The position numbers and the translations under genes were made by a program. From positions 1 to 30,912 of the forward strand of contig NZ_CALHIK010000070.1 in NCBI RefSeq assembly GCF_938030785.1: a DNA stretch of 30,912 nucleotides. Direction: 5' to 3'. This DNA comes from an uncultured Campylobacter sp. GTDB lineage: Bacteria > Campylobacterota > Campylobacteria > Campylobacterales > Campylobacteraceae. Shown here piece by piece: positions 1-7,952 of this stretch. Each line of letters opens with the position of its first letter. Position 1 is the first letter of the stretch. The notes below the pieces were generated by a model. The model ran no database searches. It was not told where the DNA came from and worked only from the letters and a program-made list of their open reading frames with translations.

Positions 1-2
1 TG

Positions 3-407
3 AACGCGATGAGCAAACGCGTAGAGAGCTGGATCCACACCGATCACGAGACCGATATCGCCAAGCTTGAGGAGAAGGTCGAGCCAGAGGTCGCGCAGGA
101 GGTTTTCGAGCTGGATCGATGCATCGAGTGCGGCATCTGCGTGGCGAGCTGCGGCACCGCGATAATGCGAAAGGATTTCATCGGCGCCGTCGGTATCAAC
201 CGTATAGCGCGCTTTCAGATCGATGCGCTGGATAAACGCAGCGACGAGGATTTTTACGAGCTAATCGGCGATGATGACGGAGTATTCGGCTGTATGACGC
301 TGCTAGGCTGCGAGGATAACTGCCCTAAGCACCTTCCGCTTCAAAGCAAAATCGCCTATATCCGCCGCAAGCTTGCCGCTCAGGGCAAATGCGGCTGCGG
401 CAAATAA
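3..407 (+). CDS. frdB: Fumarate reductase iron-sulfur subunit FrdB, C-terminal part (5' end outside window)
   Basis: The frame is open from the window edge (base 3) to TAA at 405-407, so only the C-terminal ~134 residues are present. FrdB carries electrons from the quinol-oxidising membrane subunit to the flavoprotein that reduces fumarate at the cytoplasmic membrane. The visible part is the C-terminal ferredoxin-like domain: CIECGICVASCG supplies cluster cysteines, and a second group, CMTLLGCEDNCP, completes the [4Fe-4S]/[3Fe-4S] set. The blocks VFELDRCIECG, DEDFYELIGDDDGVFGCMTLL and LPLQSKIAYIRRKL match what I know of Wolinella/Campylobacter FrdB. The tail ends in an unusual CGCGK. The methylmenaquinol:fumarate reductase subunit MfrB is a less likely alternative. 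FrdA and FrdC would lie upstream, outside the window. The internal ATG at 9 is not the start. Confidence 0.9.
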   Translation, partial: NAMSKRVESWIHTDHETDIAKLEEKVEPEVAQEVFELDRCIECGICVASCGTAIMRKDFIGAVGINRIARFQIDALDKRSDEDFYELIGDDDGVFGCMTLLGCEDNCPKHLPLQSKIAYIRRKLAAQGKCGCGK

Positions 408-412
408 AATTT

Positions 413-470
413 AAGCGGGACCCCGCTTTCATCTCGCAAATTTGCGCCCTTTGCGAATTTGCGAGATTTT
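413..470 (+). terminator. Double hairpin terminator after frdB
   Basis: Two stem-loops follow the frdB stop. The first, at 413-428, pairs AAGCGG with CCGCTT around a four-base loop. The second pairs 431-442 (ATCTCGCAAATT) with 456-467, a perfect 12-bp stem, and ends in TTTT at 467-470. The stem plus short U-tract fits intrinsic termination of the frd transcript. Confidence 0.7.
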
Positions 471-631
471 AAAATTCTACATCGCAAGCTATTTTAAATT
501 TCATAGATTATGAGAACGGCTATACATAAATTTAGTTTATATTAAGACGCAAAGTGATAGTATCTCGCAAATTTATAACGCGGACGAGCATCTGTTAAAA
601 GAGCGCGCAAGCGGAAGCAAAGGAGGCGATC

Positions 632-859
632 ATGGATATCGAAAGATTGCAAAAAAGCGACGACGATATAGTGGATATTATCTACGAAGGCGGAAAGCTG
701 CTTGAATATTTCAAAGATTTGACGCAGGAAGATCCAAAATTTAGATCATATTTTTCAGATTTCGCTATGGCGGGACTGCAGATATTTCGTCTTCACGAAA
801 AATTGCACCAAGATTTTTCGGAGCTGAAAAACTGCAAAAAAGATGAATATAGAAAATGA
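632..859 (+). CDS. Small helical protein, first of two tandem paralogues
   Basis: This is a 75-residue protein of unknown function. The start at 632 is well supported by a near-perfect ribosome binding site (AAAGGAGG at 619-626). It has no signal peptide or membrane segment and is rich in charged residues and Phe, so it is probably a cytoplasmic helical bundle. It resembles the next gene over its length: KSDDDI against KSDEIM near the start, EDPKFRSYFSD against DDAKFKEYCLE in the middle, and LHEKLHQDFSE against IQKRLHSEFTS at the end. The two genes are 16 bases apart and almost certainly co-transcribed, which suggests paralogues that could form a heterodimer. I know no named family for it. 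The frd genes upstream are separated by a terminator, so a respiratory role cannot be inferred. Confidence 0.75.
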   Translation: MDIERLQKSDDDIVDIIYEGGKLLEYFKDLTQEDPKFRSYFSDFAMAGLQIFRLHEKLHQDFSELKNCKKDEYRK

Positions 860-875
860 TCAAAAAGGAGCAGAC

Positions 876-1100
876 ATGGCTATAAAACCGGAAGAGATGC
901 TTAAAAAGAGCGATGAAATCATGCTCCGATTTATCCGTAAAATAGACGCTTCGATCGAGGATTTTGCGGATATGTCGAAGGATGATGCGAAGTTTAAGGA
1001 GTACTGCTTAGAGCTTCAAGACGCTAAGGAAAAATTTCTTGAAATTCAAAAAAGACTGCATAGCGAATTTACTAGCCCTTCAGGCCAAAATAACTGCTAA
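876..1100 (+). CDS. Small helical protein, second of two tandem paralogues
   Basis: This 74-residue protein starts at ATG 876 (MAIKPEEM), which has AAAAAGGAG at 863-871 at proper spacing. An in-frame ATG at 843 overlaps the previous gene and lacks a comparable site, so I reject it. The sequence is highly charged, predicted helical, without signal peptide or membrane span. It shares the pattern KSD...DDAKFKEY...LEIQKRLHSEF with its upstream neighbour (75 residues), which points to an old tandem duplication. The shared positions are mostly Lys/Asp/Phe/His in a heptad-like arrangement. The C-terminus (TSPSGQNNC) is polar and unpaired with the neighbour. Function unknown; existence of the gene is supported by the ribosome binding site and the paralogy. 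Confidence 0.75.
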   Translation: MAIKPEEMLKKSDEIMLRFIRKIDASIEDFADMSKDDAKFKEYCLELQDAKEKFLEIQKRLHSEFTSPSGQNNC

Positions 1101-1534
1101 ATTTAACGACGTTTAGGCCGCGCCGATTAAATTTTAATTGCTTGAAGGCTTTGTCGTAATTTAAAATTTTATGGCAAAGCCGCTCTTCTGTGATGATCCA
1201 ACACGCTCAAGGATATTTTCAAAATACGAATTGCGCTTAATTTGCACTATTCGTCGCAGCCTATGCATGAAATTTTAAATTTATCGCGGCCCATAAATGC
1301 CCCAAACGCGATCCGCGCCCGATTTACTCACGCCCGCTAAAATTTGAACCTAAAATTCTAAACGACGGGTTTTAATTTACCATAAAATACTACCGACAAA
1401 ATTTCACGCCTTACCTTCTTAAATCTCGCCCTGCGAATTCCGCCCAAGCGAAATTGCCTTGTGAAATTCCGCCCGTTTATATTCGGCTAAGCTCACACTC
1501 GATAGTATTTGTCATTTTATTTGCGGAGGTTGCT
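1101..1534 (+). other. Gene-free spacer before the ankyrin gene
   Basis: I see no credible gene here. A weak stem (GGCTTTG/CAAAGCC) spans about 1146-1180. TAAAAT at 1383-1388 could be a -10 element for the following gene, with a long leader. Short AAATTTTAA-type palindromes are scattered through it. Confidence 0.5.
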
Positions 1535-2974
1535 TTGAAGGAGATAAAATCCAAGCTCATCATAGCGTGCTTGGTTGTTTCGGCGGGCGTATTTTGCCTA
1601 ATCGCAGGCGGTGCACTTATGGATAGATCCGAAACTCAGCCCGCGCAAAATTCCACGGCGAGCCGCGTCGCGACCTTCGGCAACTCCTACGATCGGCCGC
1701 TAACGGATGAGGATCGCGCTGCACGAGCGAGGTACTGGCACGAAAGGCTGGGCGCCGAGTTAGATTTAGACGAGCGCGTAGTGCAGGGCGATGAGCGAAT
1801 GGAGTATTTCCGCAAGCTTTTGCACTCCAAGGACACTGCGCGTATTTTAGCATTTATGCAAGAGCAGCGCATTACTGCGGGCGATCCGCTGCATTTTGGC
1901 ATAACGGCGATAATGTATTCCAGTTTTTACAACGATGCAAACACCACCGAGGAGCTGATCTATCACGGAGCGGATATCAACCGCACGGACGATTTTTCTC
2001 ATTCGGCGCTGAGCTATGCTATCGAAAATAACTCTACCGCCGCCGTGGAAGTTCTACTTAAGCATGGAGCTAGCTTTTCTAGCGTTAAATATGTTCGTAC
2101 GCGGCTTGTAACCCCGGGATACCGCGATTCCTATTTGGTCGCCGATACTAGCGATGCACAGGTAAGGGCATATTACGGAACGCCTAAAAGCGAGGGTATT
2201 AGCGCGGTATCTGATCCGCTCTATTACGCCGTGGCGGGTGGATTTTTGCAGATGACGGAGCTTATGCTTAGCAGCGGCGTAAGACCTGAGATTACCGCTT
2301 GGACGGACGATTATTGTATCGCTTACACCTTCAAACCTCGCAAGGATGAGCGGCAGCCGAACTGCTCCATATATCAGATGCTACCGCAGCGATATGACGC
2401 AAGTATGCTAAATTTGCTGCTTAAATACGATTTGGTCGGGCTTCCGGACGATGAGCGTATCCAAAAACAATACGATGATTGCCGCAATGATTTGTATTTG
2501 TTGAAAGAGCATAATAAAAGATACCTAGAGCATATGGATAATTATTGTTACGATGAGATTATTTTGAACCAGACCTTATTAGGTAGTTTTAATTATGATA
2601 TGGTTAGGTTTGATATGACGGAGCAACCAAAGGATTGGGAAAAGAGTGCAATGATGTTCAACGCAGGTTCGCTGCCCGATCTTAATAGATGCGGCTCGGT
2701 AACGCCGAATACGGCGCTGCTGGGTATCTACGATACGCTTATAAAGCGCTATTCTGCGATCTGCGGCGATGAGCTTAATGGCGTGGGCGGCTTTGATCTG
2801 GATAAATTTTTTAGATATTTGCACTTAGAAGGCTTGGAATTTAATCTTAAAATAGAGTATGAGGGCAAGGTGATAGAGGTGGAGGAGTATGATAAAATTT
2901 TAAGGCGCGATGCGTCTAAGCAGCTAGAGCAAGCGGGATCCAAGGCTGCGGATACCGCGTCCGCCCATGAGTAA
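1535..2974 (+). CDS. Membrane-anchored ankyrin-repeat protein
   Basis: I choose TTG at 1535 as start because GGAGG lies at 1525-1529, five bases upstream. A frame-open ATG at 1454 lacks such a site. This gives 479 residues. The N-terminus (LKEIKSKLIIACLVVSAGVF, then CLIAGGALM) is a hydrophobic anchor or uncleaved signal, so the bulk probably faces the periplasm. Ankyrin-like repeats appear at about residues 117-148 (TAIMYSSF...ELIYHGADIN), 152-182 (SALSYAIENN...VEVLLKHGASF) and 226-251 (PLYYAVAGGF...ELMLSSGV). The C-terminal 200 residues have scattered Cys and charged residues and no domain I recognise. Ankyrin repeats bind proteins, but the partner is unknown. It stands alone between gene-poor spacers. 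A second ankyrin gene with a different export signal is at 11632-12870. Confidence 0.75.
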   Translation: MKEIKSKLIIACLVVSAGVFCLIAGGALMDRSETQPAQNSTASRVATFGNSYDRPLTDEDRAARARYWHERLGAELDLDERVVQGDERMEYFRKLLHSKDTARILAFMQEQRITAGDPLHFGITAIMYSSFYNDANTTEELIYHGADINRTDDFSHSALSYAIENNSTAAVEVLLKHGASFSSVKYVRTRLVTPGYRDSYLVADTSDAQVRAYYGTPKSEGISAVSDPLYYAVAGGFLQMTELMLSSGVRPEITAWTDDYCIAYTFKPRKDERQPNCSIYQMLPQRYDASMLNLLLKYDLVGLPDDERIQKQYDDCRNDLYLLKEHNKRYLEHMDNYCYDEIILNQTLLGSFNYDMVRFDMTEQPKDWEKSAMMFNAGSLPDLNRCGSVTPNTALLGIYDTLIKRYSAICGDELNGVGGFDLDKFFRYLHLEGLEFNLKIEYEGKVIEVEEYDKILRRDASKQLEQAGSKAADTASAHE

Positions 2975-3244
2975 ATTCTATAAAATTTACAGACGCGATT
3001 ATCGGCTTCGCGGTTGCTATGTATCTTGCAAAATTCTATAAATTACGCCGATTTAAAATTTGCGTCGTTTTGCTTTATAAAATGCATGGAATTTTGTCGC
3101 CATGACGCAAGCGGTTTACAAAATTCCGGCACGTATGTAAATTTTAAAAATTCCGAGAGTTGCAGCGCATTAAATCATATAAATTTAGGCGCTAAAACTC
3201 TCCTGATATAGACCCCCGCGAAATTCGCCGCTTAAAATTTCGCG

Positions 3245-3655
3245 CTACAAATTCTTAAATTCTATCTCCAGCTGCTTGCGCCAGTCTTGCAGTGCGCACT
3301 TTGCGTCCGCGGCGTATTTTTCGATAAGAGCGTCCGTTTTATTTAGAAACTCAAATAGCTTACCCTCCCACACGGCGGGGTTTAGGTTGCTTTGATGCAT
3401 CGTTTTTATATAAACCAGCTCCTTGCTAAGAGCCTCAAGCTCGTCTAGATAGCTCTCGCGAGCGCTTTCATTGCGCAGTTCAAGCCGCTTTAGATCTCGT
3501 AGTTTGCCCTCCAAAATATCGCAAAATTTCATATACCTTTGCGAGCTAAGCTCGGGATCCGCGGCGTCTGCGCGCGCGGAAGCCTTTTGGACCTGAAAAT
3601 ACACGAGCGCGCCCACCGCAAGGGCGACTGCGAACATCAAAGCGAAATTAGCCAT
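3245..3655 (-). CDS. Small membrane-anchored coiled-coil protein
   Basis: This 136-residue protein of unknown function begins with one membrane segment (FALMFAVALAVGALVYFQV, residues ~3-21), which is followed by an Ala-rich linker. From about residue 40 it is strongly helical and charged, with heptad-like LEGKLRDLKRLELRNES and YLDELEALSKELVYIK, so a coiled coil projecting from the inner membrane is likely. A Trp-containing block (AVWEGKLFEFLNKTDALIEKY) follows. Its start codon overlaps the 3' end of the rarD-like gene by 8 bases, so the two are translated from one message and may be coupled. No catalytic motif is visible. The gene is probably real because of this overlap and the clean protein architecture. 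Confidence 0.65.
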   Translation of the reverse strand: MANFALMFAVALAVGALVYFQVQKASARADAADPELSSQRYMKFCDILEGKLRDLKRLELRNESARESYLDELEALSKELVYIKTMHQSNLNPAVWEGKLFEFLNKTDALIEKYAADAKCALQDWRKQLEIEFKNL

Positions 3656-4520
3656 TTTTTCTCCTTAAGCCGTCCAAGCCCACGACCGCGAGCCCGAACC
3701 AAATTAGCGAAAAGCTTAAAATTTTGTAAGTCTCAAGCTCCTCGCCGTAGATAAATACGGCGATCAGCATGCTCATGCTAGGGCTGATGTACTGCATAAA
3801 GCCGATCGTGGATAACGGCAGATACTGCGTGCTTACGGCGAAGGTAAGCAGCGGCAAAATAGTAATCAGTCCGCTTGCAAACAGCAGCGCGCCGCTTGTG
3901 CTAAAGCCGAAGGCGCCGCTTCCTTTCAGCGCGCAGTAGATCAGAAACGCAAGCGCGGGCAGTAGCATCAGCGCCGTCTCGCAAAACAACCCCTCAAAGC
4001 TAGGCACGCTTACTTTTTTGCGTATGAGCCCGTAAAATGCAAAGCTAAGCGGTAGCACGAGCGAGATTATAGGAAGCCTACCCAACGCGTAAATTTGCAC
4101 GCCGATCGCCGCAAAGGCTAGCAGCAGGGAAAGCTTAGCCGCCGCGCTTAGCCGTTCGTGCAGAAACAAAGCGCCCAAAAGCACCGAAAATAGCGGATTT
4201 ATAAAATATCCGAGGCTGGTGGCTAAAATTTGATCGGAATTTACCGCGTAGATATAAATACCCCAGTTCGTGCTGATAAGTAGTCCCGTACAAAGCAGCG
4301 TAAGGGCGATTTTAGGGGCGCTAAGAAGTCGCGCGACGTTTTTTAAACGGTGCGTAAAGCAGAGAAAAACAAGCAGCAGCACGAAGGACCAAACGATGCG
4401 GTGCGCTAAAATTTGCACTGCATCCACGCCCCGTATGAGCTTAAAATATATCGGAAAAACGCCCCACATAAAAAAGGTGGCAAATGCAAGCATCAGTCCC
4501 TTCGAGCGGTCGTTTTCCAT
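3648..4520 (-). CDS. rarD: RarD-type EamA/DMT family permease
   Basis: The 290-residue product is almost wholly hydrophobic, with about ten membrane segments in two related halves, the usual build and length of RarD within the drug/metabolite transporter superfamily. The N-terminus (FATFFMWGVFPIYFKLIRGVDA, then EILAHR-like QILAHRIVWSFV) and the block TNWGIYIYAVNS...ATSLGYFINPL are characteristic of RarD. The second half contains STIGFMQYISPSMSMLIAVFIYGE. RarD proteins were named for chloramphenicol sensitivity, but their substrates are not established; export of a small metabolite at the inner membrane is the likely role. The start ATG at 4520 is preceded by AAGGAA. It is divergent from the DAHP synthase gene, with about 100 bases between them, and overlaps the downstream coiled-coil gene. 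Confidence 0.85.
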   Translation of the reverse strand: MENDRSKGLMLAFATFFMWGVFPIYFKLIRGVDAVQILAHRIVWSFVLLLVFLCFTHRLKNVARLLSAPKIALTLLCTGLLISTNWGIYIYAVNSDQILATSLGYFINPLFSVLLGALFLHERLSAAAKLSLLLAFAAIGVQIYALGRLPIISLVLPLSFAFYGLIRKKVSVPSFEGLFCETALMLLPALAFLIYCALKGSGAFGFSTSGALLFASGLITILPLLTFAVSTQYLPLSTIGFMQYISPSMSMLIAVFIYGEELETYKILSFSLIWFGLAVVGLDGLRRKNG

Positions 4521-4588
4521 AAAATTCCTTCCAAATTGCCTAAAGGCGCTATTTTAAGATTTTTTGGGTTAATAAAAGCTTATTTGGG

Positions 4589-4594
4589 TATAAT
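4589..4594 (+). promoter_or_regulatory. Sigma-70 -10 element of the DAHP synthase gene
   Basis: TATAAT at 4589-4594, preceded by GGG rather than TG and with no clear -35, sits about 30 bases before the ATG at 4625. It implies a very short leader of roughly 24 bases, too short for an attenuator. AAGGAGG at 4614-4620 is the ribosome binding site. Confidence 0.7.
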
Positions 4595-4624
4595 CGCGGG
4601 ATTTACGAAATTTAAGGAGGGGCT

Positions 4625-5968
4625 ATGAGCTGGAGTAGGACGTCGTGGAAAGATTATAAAATTTTACAGCAGCCGATTTATCAGGATGAAAGTGCGGTGC
4701 AGGCCGCTAAAGAGCGCCTTTACAAGCTGCCGCCGTTAATTTTTGCGGGCGAGGTTCGCAACCTAAAAGCCGAGCTTGCGCGCGCCAGCGAAGGCAAGTC
4801 GTTTCTGCTTCAAGGCGGCGATTGCGCGGAGAGCTTTAATGATTTTAGCGCGAATAATATCCGCGATATGTTTAAAGTAATGCTTCAGATGGCGATCATT
4901 CTTACCTTTGCGGCGGGCTGCCCCGTCGTTAAGGTAGGCCGTATCGCAGGGCAGTTCGCAAAGCCGCGCAGCAGCGACTTTGAGGAGGTGGGCGGCGTGA
5001 GTCTGCCTAGCTACCGCGGCGACATAATCAACGGCTTTGAGTTTAGCGAAGCGGCGCGCAAGCCAGATCCCGCTCGCATGATCGAGGCGTATCATCAAAG
5101 CGCTTCGACGCTAAATCTTCTGCGCGCCTTTTCTCGCGGCGGTCTTGCGAACCTGCACGAGGTGCATAAGTGGAATTTAGGCTTTTTGAAAAAGGGCGAG
5201 CTGGAGGCTAAATTTAACGAGCTCAGCGATGAAATTTCGCGCACGCTAAAATTTATGGAGGCGTGCGGACTGAGCGCCGCAAATTCTCCGAGCCTTGCCG
5301 AGACGGTGCTTTACACCTCGCACGAGGCGCTGCTGCTACACTACGAGGAGTGCCTGACGCGCATCGACAGTACCAGCGGCGATTGGTACGACTGCTCGGC
5401 GCACATGCTTTGGATCGGCGAGCGCACGCGCGGCGCGGACGATGCGCACGTGCATTTTTTAAGCGGTATCAAAAACCCTCTCGGCGTCAAGATCGGCCCA
5501 AGCGGCACTGCGGATGAAATTTTGCGCCTTTGCGACAAACTCAATCCGCAAAACGAAGCGGGCAGGCTAAACGTCATCATCCGCATGGGCGCGGATAAGA
5601 TCGGTGCGCGGCTGCCGCAAATTTTGCGCGAGCTAAAGCGTGAGGGCAGGGCGATCCTATACAGCATCGATCCGATGCACGGCAACACCGTCAAGGCCGC
5701 GAACGGCTATAAAACGCGCGAATTTTCTAAAATTTTAAGTGAAGTTCAGAGCTTTTTCGAGATCCACGCCGCGGAGGGCACGCATGCGGGCGGCATTCAC
5801 CTTGAGATGACCGGTCAAAACGTCACCGAGTGCACGGGCGGCTCGTTTAACGTGACGCAAGAGACGCTAAAACAGCGCTACGAAACGCAGTGCGATCCGC
5901 GCCTAAACGCAGATCAGGCGCTGGAGCTTGCGTTTTTGCTCGCCGATAATCTAAAAAAGGCGGAGTAG
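4625..5968 (+). CDS. 3-deoxy-7-phosphoheptulonate (DAHP) synthase, class II
   Basis: The enzyme condenses phosphoenolpyruvate and erythrose 4-phosphate to DAHP, the first step of the shikimate pathway, in the cytoplasm. The 447-residue protein has class II (plant/Mycobacterium type) signatures: the N-terminal WSRTSWKDY...QPIY, the LLQGGDCAESF block whose Cys is a metal ligand, the long KVGRIAGQFAKPRS block for substrate binding, and RMGADKIGARLPQI. DPMHGNT supplies the metal His, and GGIHLEMTGQNVTEC supplies the metal Glu. Length is typical of the class. It is a single-gene unit with its own promoter and a terminator overlapping its last codons. Feedback regulation cannot be judged from sequence; the extended N-terminal regulatory elements of the mycobacterial enzyme are not obvious here. 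Confidence 0.95.
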   Translation: MSWSRTSWKDYKILQQPIYQDESAVQAAKERLYKLPPLIFAGEVRNLKAELARASEGKSFLLQGGDCAESFNDFSANNIRDMFKVMLQMAIILTFAAGCPVVKVGRIAGQFAKPRSSDFEEVGGVSLPSYRGDIINGFEFSEAARKPDPARMIEAYHQSASTLNLLRAFSRGGLANLHEVHKWNLGFLKKGELEAKFNELSDEISRTLKFMEACGLSAANSPSLAETVLYTSHEALLLHYEECLTRIDSTSGDWYDCSAHMLWIGERTRGADDAHVHFLSGIKNPLGVKIGPSGTADEILRLCDKLNPQNEAGRLNVIIRMGADKIGARLPQILRELKREGRAILYSIDPMHGNTVKAANGYKTREFSKILSEVQSFFEIHAAEGTHAGGIHLEMTGQNVTECTGGSFNVTQETLKQRYETQCDPRLNADQALELAFLLADNLKKAE

Positions 5969-5977
5969 TCCGCCTTT
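5956..5977 (+). terminator. Terminator hairpin overlapping the DAHP synthase stop codon
   Basis: AAAGGCGGA (5956-5964) pairs perfectly with TCCGCCTTT (5969-5977) around a four-base loop, GTAG, that contains the TAG stop codon (5966-5968). The U-tract is only three bases, so termination may be partial. Confidence 0.65.
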
Positions 5978-7010
5978 CATTGCGCGTAAAATTCGGTCGA
6001 GGCTTGGAATTTTAGTCGTAGTTTGGGGGTATTTTGACGCAAGCTAGCGCCGTGACCGCGCTTTGCGCTTAAAACGCTTGAAATTTAATCGTAGCTTGGC
6101 GCGAGCGATTTAAATTTACCCTGCTCTAAATGCGGCGGCTTCGGGCGCAGTCTTAAAGCGGCCGAAATATAGACAATTAAAATTTATACCTCGCGCGAAA
6201 ACGTAAGCCGCGTAAGCCCGCCGCTAAAATACGTGCAATTGAAAATTTTGCGGCGCCGCGCCGTGATAAAATTCCACTTTGCAGAGACTTGCAAACTTCT
6301 TGGCGGCTAAATTTATCCTCACGGGCTTGCTGGCTTAAAATTTTAAATCCGCCCTGCATGGAATTTTAAAATTTGAGCCGCCGTGAAATTTTAAAAATTT
6401 AGCGCTAAATTTGCAGCCCGCGGAATTTCATCTTTAAAATTTCGTCGTGTAAATTTTGATCGCTCGCTACTGTGCGCGCCGCTTATCCGTGCACGCTCAA
6501 GCTAGCGCCAGACTAAGCGGTAAATGCAGCGACATAAACTCGCCTCCATTTTTTCGCACATAGCAATAGAGAACGCCGCGTTATCTGCGGCATTCGGCAT
6601 AAGTACGGCAAAAAAGCCTCTTGCTCGAGATGGGCGCGACAAACAGACGCCGCCGCGGCGATGTATGTTCGGTCGGCTCATAAAAATCCTTGATGATACG
6701 TGCGTCGGACGAAAGCGGCTTTGCGTCTACTTTAAATTTTAGAGCGCGATTTCGCAGCAAATTTTAAACCGAAAATATATCTTTCTGCTTCTAAAATTCA
6801 GGTTGAAATTCTTTGAGTTACGCCGTCGCGTATCGTGACGCTATAAAATTCCGTGCCTCAAATTTAAATCAAAATTCTGCGGCGCAATGAAATTTCAAAA
6901 TTCTGCCGCGCAAAATTTACGCAAGGTTTTTGCTTGCGCGATCGCGCGATAAAATTCCTAGGACGCGCAACCCGGGCGAGATTTTAAAATTTAAAAATCC
7001 CGCGCTCGAG
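5978..7010. other. One-kilobase region without a recognisable gene
   Basis: Both strands carry only short open frames with no family resemblance and no good ribosome binding site. The DNA alternates GC-rich runs with AAATTTTAAAATTT-like palindromes, for example around 6340, 6365, 6385 and 6985. The 12-mer CAAGCTAGCGCC occurs near 6041 and near 6499. It may be a decayed gene or accumulated repeat DNA; I see no evidence for either beyond this. Confidence 0.5.
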
Positions 7011-7011
7011 A

Positions 7012-7040
7012 AAAAAGCGATAAAATTTTTATCGCTTTTT
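7012..7040 (-). terminator. Intrinsic terminator of the yebC-ppi-acpS operon
   Basis: AAAAAGCGATAAAA at 7012-7025 is the exact reverse complement of 7027-7040. Read on the minus strand, this lies seven bases after the acpS stop and gives an AT-flanked hairpin ending in a T-run, as expected for an intrinsic terminator. The symmetry means it could also stop plus-strand transcripts. Confidence 0.7.
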
Positions 7041-7046
7041 AAAATT

Positions 7047-7421
7047 TTAGGCTCGTTTTTTGGATTTTTTTAGCACCAGTGCGACTACGGCGATTGCGAC
7101 GTTTGCGTCGTGCGTTATGCTGAGGCTAGCGGATTTGATATGAAATTTTTTACGGATTTTTTTGCGTATTTTTAGATGCGGCGCGCCCAGAGCGTCTTTG
7201 TAAATTTTAGCGTCTTTAAAGCCGAATTCTGCGCCGATGCCGGTGCCTAGCGCCTTGCTAAGCGCCTCTTTGGCGGCATAGACGCCCGCGATACTTTCGT
7301 CGCGCAGCGCGGATGAGCGCTCGGATTTTTTCAAAATGCGCTTTAGAAATTTCGCGCCGTATTTTGCGCGCAGCGCCGCGATCCTGCGTACTGCGGTTAT
7401 GTCCGTGCCGATCTTTATCAC
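7047..7421 (-). CDS. acpS: Holo-[acyl-carrier-protein] synthase AcpS
   Basis: AcpS transfers 4'-phosphopantetheine from CoA to a serine of apo-acyl carrier protein, activating it for fatty acid synthesis in the cytoplasm. The 124-residue length is typical. The N-terminal IKIGTDI holds the conserved magnesium-binding Asp (D7), and YAAKEALSKALGTG (around E52) is the second signature, with its metal-binding Glu. The C-terminal SLSITHDANVAIAVVAL is the usual end strand. The start is GTG at 7421 without a strong ribosome binding site, so translation may depend on coupling to the cyclophilin gene 34 bases upstream. The run of Lys-Lys pairs at the C-terminus is unremarkable for the family. Confidence 0.93.
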   Translation of the reverse strand: MIKIGTDITAVRRIAALRAKYGAKFLKRILKKSERSSALRDESIAGVYAAKEALSKALGTGIGAEFGFKDAKIYKDALGAPHLKIRKKIRKKFHIKSASLSITHDANVAIAVVALVLKKSKKRA

Positions 7422-7455
7422 GGTCTGGCGCCCCGCGGTTTAAATTTAATCATGA

Positions 7456-7944
7456 TTACAGGCTCTCTTTAATCTCGACGTCGATGATCTTATCGCCCTG
7501 CCTGATCGCGTCCAAAACCGCTAGGCTAGGCTGATCCACGATTTGTCCGAACACCGTATGCACACCGTCTAGGTGCGGCTGCGCGCTGTGGCAGACGAAA
7601 AACTGACTCCCTCCAGTATCGCGCCCCGCGTGCGCCATCGATAGCGCGCCGCGCACATGCTTGTGCTTTTGGCGGTCGCATTCGCACTTTATGCGCCAGC
7701 CCGGGCCTCCCGTGCCGGTGCCGCGCGGACAACCGCCTTGAATTACGAAATTTGGAATTACGCGGTGAAAATTTAGCCCCTTGTAAAACCCGCTGCGCGC
7801 GAGGCTAGCGAAATTCGTAACCGCCTGCGGAGCTTCGCCACCGAAAAGCTCCAGCTTCATATCGCCCTTTTCGGTCTTTATCACGGCGTATTTATCGCGC
7901 GCCAAAGCCGCCGTGTCGATGTCGTAAATTTTTAAGCTTTCCAT
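7456..7944 (-). CDS. Cyclophilin-type peptidyl-prolyl cis-trans isomerase
   Basis: This 162-residue cytoplasmic single-domain cyclophilin accelerates cis-trans isomerisation of proline peptide bonds. No signal peptide is present, so it resembles PpiB rather than PpiA. Recognisable motifs are NFASLARSGFYKGLNFHRVI with the active-site Arg, FVIQGGCPRGTGTGGPG, SMAHAGRDTGGSQFFV, and HLDGVHTVFGQI. A Cys/His-rich insertion, KCECDRQKHKH, lies before the SMAHAG block; I believe similar loops occur in related epsilonproteobacterial proteins, but its role is unknown. The ATG at 7944 is preceded by AGGAG. The gene starts 8 bases after yebC ends, so the two share a message. Confidence 0.92.
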   Translation of the reverse strand: MESLKIYDIDTAALARDKYAVIKTEKGDMKLELFGGEAPQAVTNFASLARSGFYKGLNFHRVIPNFVIQGGCPRGTGTGGPGWRIKCECDRQKHKHVRGALSMAHAGRDTGGSQFFVCHSAQPHLDGVHTVFGQIVDQPSLAVLDAIRQGDKIIDVEIKESL

Positions 7945-7952
7945 TTTTTCTC

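Noticed and set aside
843..875. Upstream in-frame ATG for the second small paralogue
   Set aside because: It overlaps the preceding gene and lacks a ribosome binding site, whereas ATG 876 has AAAAAGGAG correctly spaced and aligns with the paralogue.
3014..3211. Open frame of 65 codons after the first ankyrin gene
   Set aside because: No ribosome binding site, low-complexity AT-rich content, and it runs through AAATTT palindromes.
3217..3244. CGCGAAATT/AATTTCGCG stem as terminator of the minus-strand coiled-coil gene
   Set aside because: On the minus strand it is followed by GGGGG, not a T-run, so an intrinsic terminator is unlikely.
6524..6742. Open frame of 72 codons in the 1-kb gene-free region
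   Set aside because: No ribosome binding site, no family resemblance, and composition like the surrounding non-coding DNA.
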